Source: CAXXOK01 sp001604115 (GTDB taxonomy: Bacteria; Bacillota; Clostridia; Christensenellales; Aristaeellaceae). Taken from it: a stretch of 53,668 bases of DNA. Positions 1-8,304 of the stretch are shown here, piece by piece. The notes beneath the pieces were generated by a model. That model worked only from the letters and a program-made list of their open reading frames with translations, searched no databases and was not told where the DNA came from. The stretch's first letter is position 1, and each line of letters begins with the position of its first letter. The translations under genes were made by a program, and so were the position numbers. The DNA is taken from NCBI GenBank assembly GCA_034928535.1, contig JAYFOV010000042.1, forward strand, positions 1-53,668. The letters run 5' to 3'.

Positions 1-46
1 GCTGCCCCTTTATTTCCGCTTGATTGAGCTGTATAATATCTCCCAT
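1..46 (-). CDS. N-terminus of a probable IS256-type transposase, cut by window edge
   Basis: Only 15 codons lie inside the window, reading MGDIIQLNQAEIKGQ from an ATG at 46. A strong ribosome site (GAGGAGGG) sits just upstream, at about 51-59. The opening pattern, a short start followed by IIQLN and then an IK-x-QL-like stretch, resembles the first residues of a clade of clostridial IS256/Mutator DDE transposases as I remember them. The catalytic part lies outside the window, so this is a tentative family call. If correct, the insertion sequence end should lie between this start and about position 220. I could not identify its terminal inverted repeat. Confidence 0.4.
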   Translation of the reverse strand, partial: MGDIIQLNQAEIKGQ

Positions 47-220
47 GGGAACCCTCCTCGTGTTGTGATGTTGCCGCTAACAACAGCTTACACGCTCTGG
101 GCTCCCATTTTCGAATGTGCGCAAAATATTGTACCTTATCCCGCTTAAGCGGCCTGTTTTTACGCCTTAGGATTCTTGCCACCCGTAAACGGGTCTATGT
201 ACTCCTTGAAAGATATGACC

Positions 221-269
221 GCAAAAAAGCGCAAGACTGGAAGAAGGATTCCGGACTTGCGTTTTTTGC
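221..269. terminator. Bidirectional intrinsic terminator
   Basis: GCAAAAAAGCGCAAG at 221-235 pairs with CTTGCGTTTTTTGC at 256-269. The stem ends in a T-run on both strands, so it can stop transcription from either side. It separates the left-edge transposase region from the promoter of the MFS gene. Confidence 0.75.
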
Positions 270-296
270 ATAATCGCTTCTGACGGGCAGTGACGG

Positions 297-325
297 TTTA
301 CAGCAGAGTCTTTCCAGTGTATAAT
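297..325 (+). promoter_or_regulatory. Sigma-A promoter of the MFS transporter
   Basis: TTTACA at 297-302, a 17-base spacer, and a perfect TATAAT at 320-325. Transcription should start near 332, which leaves about 197 bases of untranslated leader before the ATG at 529. Confidence 0.8.
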
Positions 326-331
326 AAATGT

Positions 332-467
332 GAATCATATCGGGGCATATGTGGATGATGCTTTGCCGCAGCAATGAAAACAGCTGTGTAAAGCACATCT
401 TTCACGTCGATGGGGTCGCTGGATCAATGCCAGTACAGACCACGCCATCCCTCAAGGGTGGTTTTTT
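332..467 (+). promoter_or_regulatory. Structured leader with attenuator-like hairpin (riboswitch candidate)
   Basis: The leader can fold into a long helix: GATG-a-TGCTTT near 353-363 pairs with AAAGCA-CATC near 397-407. Inside it, CGCAGC pairs with GCTGTG. A short CTGG/CCAG hairpin follows near 420-434. The leader then has CC-A-CCC paired with GGG-T-GG (445-461, one bulged T) followed directly by six T (462-467), a terminator shape about 60 bases before the start codon. I do not recognise a known riboswitch class. The AGGGTGGT string resembles a T-box core, but the rest of that motif is absent. Confidence 0.45.
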
Positions 468-528
468 CTTAGTTATCGCATTCTTGTGCGGCATGGCCGC
501 CCACGAAAATGGACAAAAGGAGTACCCT

Positions 529-1809
529 ATGCCAACACGCAACACCTTGCGGACAAAGGTGCGCAACCATCCGCTGATCGATCTGCTTTTCAGCCTCAAA
601 GGCAACCCGCGCACGCAGGTTTTTATCGAACCGCTCTGGGGCATCCCGCACAGTCTCATTGCACCGTTTAGCGCAGTGTATATGCGCGCCTTGGGCGTCA
701 GTGATATCCAAATCGGCCTTGCGCTGTCCATTGCCATGATCACCCAAATGATTTGCGCTTTCTTTGGGGGCATCATCACCGATAAGCTGGGCCGAAAAAA
801 AACAACCATCCTGGGCGATGTCGTCGGCTGGATCATTCCCTGTATCATTTGGGCTTGCGCACAGAATTACTGGTTCTTTCTGGCGGCCATGGTACTCAAC
901 AGCTTTGAACAGATCAATCAAACGGCCTGGGTCTGCCTCCTGGTAGAGGATGCGGAGGAAAAGGATATTCTCAAAATGTGGAACTGGATCAGCATTGCCG
1001 GGCTGCTGGCGGTGTTTTTCTCGCCGCTTTCAGGGCTGCTGATGTTCCGCAATGATCTGGTGTCCGTGATGCGGGTGCTTTATGCCATATTCGGGTTTAA
1101 CATGCTCATCAAAGTATTGATCACGTACCGCTGGACTACGGAAACGCGCCAGGGCATCGTTCGGCGGTTGGAGACCAAGGGTCAATCTCTGGCTACCATG
1201 ATCGTAGGGTACTGGAAACTGATCCCGCAGGTAGTCAAGCACAGCGGCACCATGCGTGTTTTGGCGATCATGATCATCACCCAGATCACGGCACTGATCA
1301 GCGGCAATTTTTTCTCGCTGTATACAACAGGCCATCTCGGGATTCCCGAAGCGTATCTTTCGTATTTCCCCATCATCCGCGCTTTTGTGATGTTGCTGTT
1401 CTTTTTTGTGATACAGCACAAACTAGATCGTTTTCGCACAAAGGCGCCCATGTGCGTGGGTCTGGGGTTCTATATGTTATGCCAGCTGCTGATCATCTTC
1501 AGCCCTCGCAATGCCATTTGGCCTTTGCTGCTGTATACGCTGTTTGAAGCCATCGCATTTGGGTTGGTTTTCCCGCGTAAGGAACTGATGACCGCCGTTT
1601 TTGTTGATAAGCAGGAGCGCGCGCGCATCATTGCGATGCTCACGACCCTGATGATGGTCATTTCCTCACCTTTCGGTGGCATCGCGGGTGCGCTGTCCAA
1701 ACTGGATGGCCGGTTCCCGTTCATGCTCAACCTGGGCTTGTTTGTTTTGGCTTTTGCGGTGATCGTCACCATGAAACAAAACCCAGGCACAGTGGTAGAG
1801 GAGGCTTGA
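529..1809 (+). CDS. Major facilitator superfamily transporter
   Basis: A 426-residue membrane protein with about 12 hydrophobic segments, the usual MFS size. After the second helix it has the MFS loop motif GGIITDKLGRKK, with a basic GRKK end. A central cytoplasmic loop around residues 200-230 separates the two halves. The start at 529 is chosen because AAAGGAG lies 6-7 bases upstream; the frame is open further left but has no ribosome site there. The substrate cannot be told from sequence. It appears to be a single-gene transcript with its own promoter and an attenuator-like leader, which suggests ligand- or stress-controlled export or uptake. Confidence 0.85.
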   Translation: MPTRNTLRTKVRNHPLIDLLFSLKGNPRTQVFIEPLWGIPHSLIAPFSAVYMRALGVSDIQIGLALSIAMITQMICAFFGGIITDKLGRKKTTILGDVVGWIIPCIIWACAQNYWFFLAAMVLNSFEQINQTAWVCLLVEDAEEKDILKMWNWISIAGLLAVFFSPLSGLLMFRNDLVSVMRVLYAIFGFNMLIKVLITYRWTTETRQGIVRRLETKGQSLATMIVGYWKLIPQVVKHSGTMRVLAIMIITQITALISGNFFSLYTTGHLGIPEAYLSYFPIIRAFVMLLFFFVIQHKLDRFRTKAPMCVGLGFYMLCQLLIIFSPRNAIWPLLLYTLFEAIAFGLVFPRKELMTAVFVDKQERARIIAMLTTLMMVISSPFGGIAGALSKLDGRFPFMLNLGLFVLAFAVIVTMKQNPGTVVEEA

Positions 1810-1874
1810 CCTCGCCTGTCCGCGCCCTTGGGATGCGCGCCTTCGGAGCAGATCCGGAAAGTTTGCATGGTGCG

Positions 1875-1903
1875 TTGTGCCGGCTTGCGCCACCGGGTAT
1901 AAT
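1875..1903 (+). promoter_or_regulatory. Promoter of the His/Cys-rich protein gene
   Basis: TTGTGC at 1875-1880, a 17-base spacer and TATAAT at 1898-1903. The expected start is near 1910, giving a short leader of about 35 bases to the ATG at 1945. Confidence 0.65.
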
Positions 1904-1944
1904 GATAGGTGCAGACATGCAATTTACACAAAGGGGAACACAAC

Positions 1945-2523
1945 ATGCATCAACATGACGAGCATTGCGCGTGCGGCGAACACCACCACGAGGAAGCCTG
2001 CGCGTGCGGAGATCACCATCACAACCATACAGGACACCACCACGAGCACGGTGAGCACTGTGGCTGCGGCCACACCCATGTGCCCATCCCCACACCGGAT
2101 GGCCTCACGTCCCTCCAAGTGGATTTTCTCATGGAGCTTCGGCAGCGGCAATGCCTTCCGGTCGCTTGCTTTTCGTTTGCCAAATCGGATGATGCATCGC
2201 GTTATGGCGTTGCCCTGGCGCCGGTGTTTCTGAGCAACCCCGGCGACACGATGGCGCAGGTCAAGCAGCTGGGCAACGAGCTGGCACAGTTGGAGGATAT
2301 GGGTCTGATTACCCTGGATTATGATATTCCCCTGCAGCAGTATGCATATGCGGAGTATCATACGTCCGATCTCTATGCCTACTTTGTCCGAACTGTTCAG
2401 GAAGCGGCACAGAAGCCCGATGCCACGTTTGATACGCCCACCCTGGAACTGGGCAGCATGGCCTTGACGGATGCCGGTCATGATATGGTGGATGCGCTAT
2501 GGCAGCTTGACGCCAAAGCTTGA
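1945..2523 (+). CDS. Unknown protein with His/Cys-rich metal-binding N-terminus
   Basis: A 192-residue soluble protein. The first about 45 residues are almost entirely His, Cys, Glu, Gly and Ala, built from imperfect repeats such as HCACGEHHHEE, ACACGDHHH and HCGCGHTH. Such tails bind Ni, Zn or Cu in proteins like HypB, SlyD and CooJ, so metal storage or sensing is a fair inference. The remaining about 140 residues (ending with TLELGSMALTDAGHDMVDALW) form an alpha/beta domain that I do not recognise; it could be a winged-helix-like or effector domain. The start at 1945 has AAGGGGA upstream. The gene is monocistronic, with its own promoter and a strong terminator. Confidence 0.75.
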   Translation: MHQHDEHCACGEHHHEEACACGDHHHNHTGHHHEHGEHCGCGHTHVPIPTPDGLTSLQVDFLMELRQRQCLPVACFSFAKSDDASRYGVALAPVFLSNPGDTMAQVKQLGNELAQLEDMGLITLDYDIPLQQYAYAEYHTSDLYAYFVRTVQEAAQKPDATFDTPTLELGSMALTDAGHDMVDALWQLDAKA

Positions 2524-2580
2524 ACCCTCTGGCTTGAAGACGCCCGAGGCATACATCATCGTCCATTTGGTTCAGCATAG

Positions 2581-2614
2581 CCAGCCCTCGGGAGCAATGA
2601 GGGCTGGTTTTTTT
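2581..2614 (+). terminator. Intrinsic terminator after the His/Cys-rich gene
   Basis: CCAGCCCTC at 2581-2589 pairs perfectly with GAGGGCTGG at 2599-2607, followed by seven T. It ends the transcript of the gene at 1945-2523. Confidence 0.9.
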
Positions 2615-2696
2615 ATGGGAATCCTGGATCCGCTACGCAAATTCTTAGTGCCTACGTGGTCAGGCTGGCATCTATACCATGGCCAGGTTTTTTGCG

Positions 2697-2725
2697 GTTT
2701 GAAGGCGCTTCAAACGCGGTATAGA
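2697..2725 (+). promoter_or_regulatory. gapN promoter region with overlapping palindrome
   Basis: GTTTGAA-GGCGC-TTCAAAC at 2697-2715 is a perfect 7-base inverted repeat. It covers the place of the -35 box (TTTGAA) and the spacer of a candidate promoter whose -10 is TATAGA at 2720-2725 (spacer 16). The symmetry and position suggest a repressor operator, but the regulator is unknown and the promoter itself is weak. Confidence 0.4.
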
Positions 2726-2772
2726 GATTCTGTGGCAGTCTTTCAAAGTTGCCGCGAGAAAGGCAAGTGATA

Positions 2773-4236
2773 ATGATGTTTGCACATTTGTGTGGCGAAG
2801 ACAAAACATACTGCAACCTCTATGACGGTCGCTGGGTTCAAGCCACCAGCGATGCCCTTATTGATATTTACTCCCCGGTCGACGGCTCTCTGGAGGGCAA
2901 GGTGCCGGCCATGACGCCTGCGGATGTGGATCGAGCCATTGCCAATACCAAAGAGAATGCGCCGCTTTGGGCTGAAACGCCTATACATGAACGTGCCCAG
3001 ATTTTTTACCGGGCTGCAGATTTGCTGGATCAGCACGCCGAAGAAATCGGCGCTGTATTGACCATGGAAATTGCCAAAGATGAAAAATCCGCCGTATATG
3101 AAGTCAAGCGTACCGCAGATTTTTTGCGCTATACCGCGGATGTTGGCAAAAGCATGGCTGGTGAGGCCATCAGCGGGGATAACTTCCCTGGCGGCAGCAA
3201 AAATAAAATATCCTACGTGAGCCGTGTGCCGCTGGGTACCGTGCTGGCCATTTCTCCCTTTAATTATCCCATCAATTTATCGGTATCCAAGGTGGCTCCC
3301 GCACTCATCGGCGGCAACACAGTGGTGCTGAAGCCCGCCACGCAAGGTTCGGTGAGCGCCTTGTATCTGGCCAGCATCTTTCAGGATGCCGGTTTGCCGC
3401 GCGGCGTGCTCAATACCGTTACAGGTCGTGGCAGCGACATTGGGGATTATATCGTGACTCACCCCGGCGTAAATTTTATCAATTTTACCGGAAGCACAGA
3501 AGTGGGCAGGCATATTGCGCATTTGGCCGGCATGGTACCGCTGATGCTGGAGCTGGGCGGAAAAGACGCCGCCATTGTCCTGGCGGATGCGGATCTGGAC
3601 TTCGCAGCCGATAACATCGTATCCGGCGCCTATGCCTATTCCGGGCAACGCTGCACGGCAGTCAAGCGGATTCTGGCAGATGATGCCGTTGCCGATGCTC
3701 TCGCGCCCAAGTTGCTCAGCCGTATTCAGCAGCTCAAAGTTGGCGACCCGCATGATAACGCCACCATCGTGCCGCTCATCAATACCAAGGCGGCGGATTT
3801 TGTGATGGCGCTCATCGACGATGCTCTGGCCAAAGGTGCATCCGTGCTCACGGGCGGCGGGCGTACCGGCAATCTGATCCAGCCCACCCTGATCGATCAT
3901 GTGACCACAGACATGAGGCTGGCCTGGGAGGAGCCCTTTGGCCCCGTGCTGCCCATCCTGCGTGTGCAGGGCATGCAGCAAGCTATCGACATTGCCAATC
4001 GTTCGGAATACGGCTTGCAATCTTCTGTGTTCACTAGCAACATCCATAATGCCTTCTTCATTGCCAACCGCTTGGAAGTGGGCACAGTACAGATCAACAA
4101 CAAAACAGAGCGCGGGCCGGATCACTTTCCCTTTTTGGGCATCAAGGCCTCCGGCATGGGCACGCAGGGCGTCAAATACTCCATAGAGGCTATGACCCGC
4201 CCCAAGGCCGTTGTGTTCAATCTGGACAGCAAATAA
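2773..4236 (+). CDS. gapN: NADP-dependent non-phosphorylating glyceraldehyde-3-phosphate dehydrogenase
   Basis: A cytosolic aldehyde dehydrogenase that oxidises glyceraldehyde-3-phosphate directly to 3-phosphoglycerate, making NADPH and bypassing phosphoglycerate kinase. At 487 residues it has the usual GapN length and follows streptococcal GapN closely from memory: SPFNYPINLS near 161, ITGRGSDIGDYIV-like text near 216, FTGSTEVG near 238, catalytic Glu260 in MLELGGKD, catalytic Cys294 in SGQRCTAVKR, and the C-terminal VKYSIEAMT. Start 2773 has AAAGG 9 bases upstream; another in-frame start lies at 2749. It stands alone between a palindrome-marked promoter and a very long hairpin. GapN would be a main NADPH source in a fermenter. 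Confidence 0.93.
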   Translation: MMFAHLCGEDKTYCNLYDGRWVQATSDALIDIYSPVDGSLEGKVPAMTPADVDRAIANTKENAPLWAETPIHERAQIFYRAADLLDQHAEEIGAVLTMEIAKDEKSAVYEVKRTADFLRYTADVGKSMAGEAISGDNFPGGSKNKISYVSRVPLGTVLAISPFNYPINLSVSKVAPALIGGNTVVLKPATQGSVSALYLASIFQDAGLPRGVLNTVTGRGSDIGDYIVTHPGVNFINFTGSTEVGRHIAHLAGMVPLMLELGGKDAAIVLADADLDFAADNIVSGAYAYSGQRCTAVKRILADDAVADALAPKLLSRIQQLKVGDPHDNATIVPLINTKAADFVMALIDDALAKGASVLTGGGRTGNLIQPTLIDHVTTDMRLAWEEPFGPVLPILRVQGMQQAIDIANRSEYGLQSSVFTSNIHNAFFIANRLEVGTVQINNKTERGPDHFPFLGIKASGMGTQGVKYSIEAMTRPKAVVFNLDSK

Positions 4237-4263
4237 GCAGCGGCAGGTCATGTGTCATGCACT

Positions 4264-4314
4264 TTCCGGCACAAAGCCCCTTTGCATTTTGAGCAAAGGG
4301 GCTTTGTGCCGGAA
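4264..4314. terminator. Very long perfect hairpin after gapN
   Basis: A 22-base arm beginning TTCCGGCACAAAGCCCC (4264-4285) and its exact complement at 4293-4314 enclose a 7-base loop. There is no T-run after the stem, but the arm contains GGGGCTTT, so a shorter classical terminator is nested inside. It lies between convergent genes and probably stops transcription from both sides. Confidence 0.75.
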
Positions 4315-4403
4315 CTTGGGGGGCATTCGCCCGGGTGCGGGATGGCCGCATCACAAATCATTCTGCCTGTATTGCCGTGCCCTGCCCAACGCCGGTTGAC
4401 GGC

Positions 4404-6308
4404 TTAGGGATTGTAGGTATAGCGGGCAATCAGCCATGGCTTGCTGGAGTACATGCCGTATGCATCCGCGTAAAGACGATAGCTCTGCCCCTCTACCCAG
4501 GTTGTTTGGGATGCATTTTCGATATAGACCGTCACCGTGCCATCCTTGGTCTTGCACTCCATATAGGCTCGCTGCGGTTTGGTGGTTTCGATGGATACCA
4601 GCTTGCCGATGCACACATAAATCTGGCTTTTGCTTTTTCGCAGATCCATATTGTCCATCAGGTCGTTGTACTGCGTGACAATGTCCCACGCTTTTCGGCT
4701 GTATACATCAATGGAGGGTACGTAGTACACGGTATATTCCACCCGCGTTTGCTTTCGTCCGGGATAGTCCGCGGTAATGATAATGGTATTGTCGCCGATC
4801 TTATCAAACAGCGCTTTGAAGGTGAAGGTACCGTCGGTATCGGTGGTTGTGATATCCAGATCCGAGTAGCTTGACAACACATTGACCACCGCACCGGGGA
4901 TGGTGGTTGCGCGCACCGTCATGACATTATCCGTACTGCGGCTGTAAATATCACTGGACAGATCCAACGGGATTTCCTGTTTTTCCCGATACAGGGTTAC
5001 GGTGAGCGAGTTTTCCCTGCAATATTGGCTTCGCACCACAATGTTGAACACATTTTCCCCGATCGGTTGCACCGTGGCATTATAGCTCACCTTACCGCCT
5101 TCGGTATTGACCAGATCGGAGTAATCCTCGCCATTGACACTGACTTTGCTGCCCTCGCTCACGTAAAAAACGATGGTGTACATCGCTGTGCTGACCGCCT
5201 TGTAAGGGGTGTCCGGCGTTGCCAGCTCAATGGGCGAAAGCGGGATGTCAATATCATAGGTGATGGTATCCAGCGGCTGCTGCTTCCCGGTATCTGTGAT
5301 CAGGTACGGGGTTAGCGTCACCGTCATTGATTCCTGCAGAAAATCCTGATAATCGTCATACCAGATATGATCCAAAATATCAAACGTTGCTACGCCGCCT
5401 GTCACGATCGCGGAGGAGCGCAGTTCCCGGATGGAAATGCGCTCGCCATCCTTTCCTGGGATGGTGATGGTATGGGCGGCCAAATCATCTCGAATGGTCG
5501 GGGTGATGGTCACCTCTCCCCGTGCGTCCAGGCCGCTGGCGTTAAGCATTGGGATGAACACCGCAAACACAAGCCAGGCCGTTACCAAAACGGATAGCGC
5601 AATCAGCACAGCAAGCATCACGCTTCGCATGCCTACACGCCGCGGCGACCATGCCTTGGTGGATCGCATGTTCATGCTGCGCTCATATTCATCCGTGCGG
5701 TGATAATCCGGAAGGTATTGGCTGGTATCATGATAGCCGTCATACACCTGCTGCGCTTCGTTTTGCACTTCCATAGACATCAGGCGCTGCGTGTTGCCAT
5801 AGGCATAGGGGTTACGCTCCCGCGTGCGCTGCACCTGCTGGCGGTTGTTGCGTAGGGTGTTGTGATACACCGGACGTGCATCCGGCGCTACGGCGTCCAG
5901 ATTCTCCACCAGGTTGGGATCCACCGGCCGCAACGCCACATCAGGATCGTCCGGCATGGAGGAAAAAAACGTGCCACGGTTGCTCGTGGTCCGCACAGAA
6001 CGTGCGGAAGGGGCGAATCCACGCTCGGCGGTTTGGGCGCGCAGGCGCTGCTGGCGCTGTTCGCCCTCCCGCTTTCTGCGTTGCAGGTTGACCATTTCAT
6101 CCGCAAGCGAATCCCGAAAATCCTGCGCGTCCTCCGCATTACCTTCGTCATCCACCCACACGATTTTCTTAGGCTTATCCTTGAGCTGCTCGCGCCAATC
6201 CGGCTGCGATGCGGAGTAAAAGCCATCGTTGTTTTCCAGCGCCGCCCCGCAGTAGCGGCAGCGGGGTAAGGAGCTTTGATTCCAACGTCCACACTTGATA
6301 CATTTCAT
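4404..6308 (-). CDS. Zinc-ribbon membrane protein with large extracytoplasmic beta-rich domain
   Basis: A 634-residue protein of unknown role. It opens with a zinc ribbon, CIKC then CRYC about 14 residues on, and continues with a charged, low-complexity cytosolic region rich in Arg and Gln (residues about 30-220). A single membrane helix follows near 228-252, and then about 380 residues outside the cell. The outer part is beta-rich and includes Ig-like or carboxypeptidase-regulatory-like repeats (GAVVNVLSS, TTTDTDGTFTFKALF). Start 6308 follows GGGGAGGGGAG. It is the last gene of a minus-strand run. The layout of ribbon, helix and outer beta domain is common in Clostridia envelope proteins of unknown function. 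Confidence 0.75.
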   Translation of the reverse strand: MKCIKCGRWNQSSLPRCRYCGAALENNDGFYSASQPDWREQLKDKPKKIVWVDDEGNAEDAQDFRDSLADEMVNLQRRKREGEQRQQRLRAQTAERGFAPSARSVRTTSNRGTFFSSMPDDPDVALRPVDPNLVENLDAVAPDARPVYHNTLRNNRQQVQRTRERNPYAYGNTQRLMSMEVQNEAQQVYDGYHDTSQYLPDYHRTDEYERSMNMRSTKAWSPRRVGMRSVMLAVLIALSVLVTAWLVFAVFIPMLNASGLDARGEVTITPTIRDDLAAHTITIPGKDGERISIRELRSSAIVTGGVATFDILDHIWYDDYQDFLQESMTVTLTPYLITDTGKQQPLDTITYDIDIPLSPIELATPDTPYKAVSTAMYTIVFYVSEGSKVSVNGEDYSDLVNTEGGKVSYNATVQPIGENVFNIVVRSQYCRENSLTVTLYREKQEIPLDLSSDIYSRSTDNVMTVRATTIPGAVVNVLSSYSDLDITTTDTDGTFTFKALFDKIGDNTIIITADYPGRKQTRVEYTVYYVPSIDVYSRKAWDIVTQYNDLMDNMDLRKSKSQIYVCIGKLVSIETTKPQRAYMECKTKDGTVTVYIENASQTTWVEGQSYRLYADAYGMYSSKPWLIARYTYNP

Positions 6309-6368
6309 CGGCTCCCCTCCCCTCTTTTATGGCATTTCATCCGATGCATGTAAGGCAATGGTGTGCTT

Positions 6369-6689
6369 TCAGCCATCCTCACTGGCTTCCTCCACCAAGG
6401 TGAGGTATGCGTCAATCAGCGATGCATAGAGCAGTTCTTGCTCCTCGTCTGCCGGATGCGCCTGTATAAAGCGTGAAAGCATGGCTTCCAGCAGATCATC
6501 CTCATCAAAATCCGCATCGGTATCCTCGCCGTGGTCGTCGATCACGCCATTTTCATACAGCACGGCTGTGTAGAGAATACTCAGCTCCTGAATGTAAGCG
6601 TCCAGTTCCGCAGCAATGGGCTGGAACATCCGTCGGTCAATATGCTTTTGTACATAGCGGTTGGTTTCGGCCGTCCACTCCTCAAACAT
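6369..6689 (-). CDS. Small acidic protein of unknown function
   Basis: A 106-residue, strongly acidic, probably helical protein (stretch ENGVIDDHGEDTDADFDED near the middle), with no signal peptide or membrane segment. Its start at 6689 lies 3 bases beyond the stop of the upstream MFS gene, and its ribosome site GGAGG lies inside that gene, so the two are translationally coupled. I do not recognise the family. The coupling suggests a role with the transporter or with the DUF6179/DUF6323 pair upstream. Confidence 0.7.
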   Translation of the reverse strand: MFEEWTAETNRYVQKHIDRRMFQPIAAELDAYIQELSILYTAVLYENGVIDDHGEDTDADFDEDDLLEAMLSRFIQAHPADEEQELLYASLIDAYLTLVEEASEDG

Positions 6690-6691
6690 GG

Positions 6692-8179
6692 TTATTCCTC
6701 CCTTTCGTGGATTTGGTTTGCTTTTTCTTCTCGCATCGCATCGCGACGCGCGCGCTTGCGCAAGACTGCAATGCGTAATTGGACCCAAGTGTTGAGCACA
6801 GCATTACGTGAGCGCAGGCAAATATCCTTGACTGTATCCCGCATGGTCCAAGCGCCTTCCTCCGTAATGCGGGGCAGAAACACGAACATGACAAAGATAC
6901 GCAGCAGGATGCTCAGTAGGAAAAGATAACGCGTATTGGTCATTTGCATCCCCATGAGCACATGCTGCTGTGATGCCAGCGCCGCCAGCGGATCCTGCAT
7001 CAGCCAGCCGCCCACCGCATTGCCCAGCGCAACCCCAAAAAGGTTGATGCACGCCAGAAACACCGCAATGTACATGGAGCGATGTGTCTGCGGGGAATGC
7101 CCCAGATACATGTTCTGCTGGCACACATCGCTCACCGGCCAGGAACTCCCGCTGAGGATGTTGCTAAAGAGCACAAAGTACGTCGTCACCGGCGTGGCAA
7201 AGACCCAGGGCAGCGGAGAAAGCGTTATGAGAATCGCGGCCATCTGGAGCACCGGCTTATTGCCATATCGGTCGATCAGCTTGCCCCACCGGGAAATCAC
7301 CAGCACGGTGGTGACATTGGAGATGATCTGGGTATACAGCGACATCTCGGTAAAGTTCATCTTCAGGTCTTCAATCATGTATACATTCCAAAACGGCCCG
7401 GCAATGTTGGTGCTGAACAGCCATATGGCGTAAAACACAATGACCTTTACAAACGGACGGTTGGTAAAAACTTCTTTGAGCATCCCAAACAGCGATACCT
7501 TCACGCCAACAGTCTCAGTCATGGGCGGCCACTTCACAAAAAAATAGCAGCAAATATCCGCCAGATGGGTAATGCCAGCCAGCACCAGCGCTATGGAATA
7601 CCCCGGCATACCAAAGTGGTCGATCATCATGGATACCAGCATGCCCACAACCACGCCGGATGCCAGGCTGATCATTTGCCGGGCGCTGAAATAGGAACCC
7701 CGGATACGGATGGGCACAATATCCCCCATAAGGCTGCCCCAGCAAAGACCCACCGCGCTATTCCCCGTGAACACCATGACCACAAACACAGTGACCAGCC
7801 ATATGCGCAAATCCGCCGAGAACCCCGGAAAAATGTACGGCACCAAGGCAATCGGGATCCAAAAAAACCGTCCTACCAAGCCAAAAACCAGGAACATCTT
7901 GCGACGGTTGCGGCGTTTTTCCATGAAATAGCTCATGAAAATTTGCAGTACGTTGGCCGCGACGGGTATGGCCGCGAGCAGTCCAAGCTGAAAATCATTG
8001 GCCTTGAGCACCTGGCGTTGGAAAGCGCTCCATACTGGCCCCGTAGTCACGATGGTGCCAAGCATCCCGATCGTGACAGACCAGATAACCCAATACAGAT
8101 TATTGCGCTGGTGAGCCGGCATTCCTGTTTCATCAAAAAGCCGGAGCCGGAACCCTGCACCATGCTTGCGACCCGTCAT
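6692..8179 (-). CDS. Major facilitator superfamily transporter (second type)
   Basis: A 495-residue polytopic membrane protein with about 12 helices and a basic C-terminal tail (LRKRARRDAMREEKANQ). The loop SYFMEKRRNRRKMFL after the second helix matches the basic MFS loop. The start at 8179 is chosen because GGAGGG precedes it; the frame is open to 8233. It differs clearly from the MFS protein at 529-1809, being longer with an extended tail. It is followed within 3 bases by the small acidic protein and preceded by the DUF6323-DUF6179 pair, so all are likely co-transcribed. The substrate is unknown. Confidence 0.85.
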   Translation of the reverse strand: MTGRKHGAGFRLRLFDETGMPAHQRNNLYWVIWSVTIGMLGTIVTTGPVWSAFQRQVLKANDFQLGLLAAIPVAANVLQIFMSYFMEKRRNRRKMFLVFGLVGRFFWIPIALVPYIFPGFSADLRIWLVTVFVVMVFTGNSAVGLCWGSLMGDIVPIRIRGSYFSARQMISLASGVVVGMLVSMMIDHFGMPGYSIALVLAGITHLADICCYFFVKWPPMTETVGVKVSLFGMLKEVFTNRPFVKVIVFYAIWLFSTNIAGPFWNVYMIEDLKMNFTEMSLYTQIISNVTTVLVISRWGKLIDRYGNKPVLQMAAILITLSPLPWVFATPVTTYFVLFSNILSGSSWPVSDVCQQNMYLGHSPQTHRSMYIAVFLACINLFGVALGNAVGGWLMQDPLAALASQQHVLMGMQMTNTRYLFLLSILLRIFVMFVFLPRITEEGAWTMRDTVKDICLRSRNAVLNTWVQLRIAVLRKRARRDAMREEKANQIHEREE

Positions 8180-8304
8180 GATTGCCCTCCGACATGTATG
8201 CTTGAACTGCGGTTTACACCGCTGAGCATGCACCCCATTCTAGCGTATTGCCGGGAAAGATGCAAGAGTACCCACCTTGGAACACAAGGTTTACATCCTT
8301 TACA

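Larger units (their letters stand above)
47..528. other. Intergenic region: probable IS end, bidirectional terminator, promoter and leader of the MFS gene
   Basis: This 482-base stretch has no convincing protein gene. From left to right it holds the upstream region of the putative transposase, a small perfect palindrome ACCCGT-AA-ACGGGT at 181-194, a bidirectional terminator at 221-269, a sigma-A promoter at 297-325, and a leader of about 200 bases in front of the MFS transporter. An open frame runs in frame from 349 into the transporter. It crosses the leader hairpins and its start lacks a ribosome site, so I do not treat it as coding. Confidence 0.6.

Noticed and set aside
455..467. T-box leader, because of AGGGTGGT
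   Set aside because: The ACCGCG half of the T-box core, the specifier loop and the antiterminator are missing; the string is simply the 3' arm of a terminator.
349..528. N-terminal extension of the MFS gene to position 349
   Set aside because: The extension crosses the leader helices and terminator-like hairpin, has no ribosome site, and the ATG at 529 has a good one.
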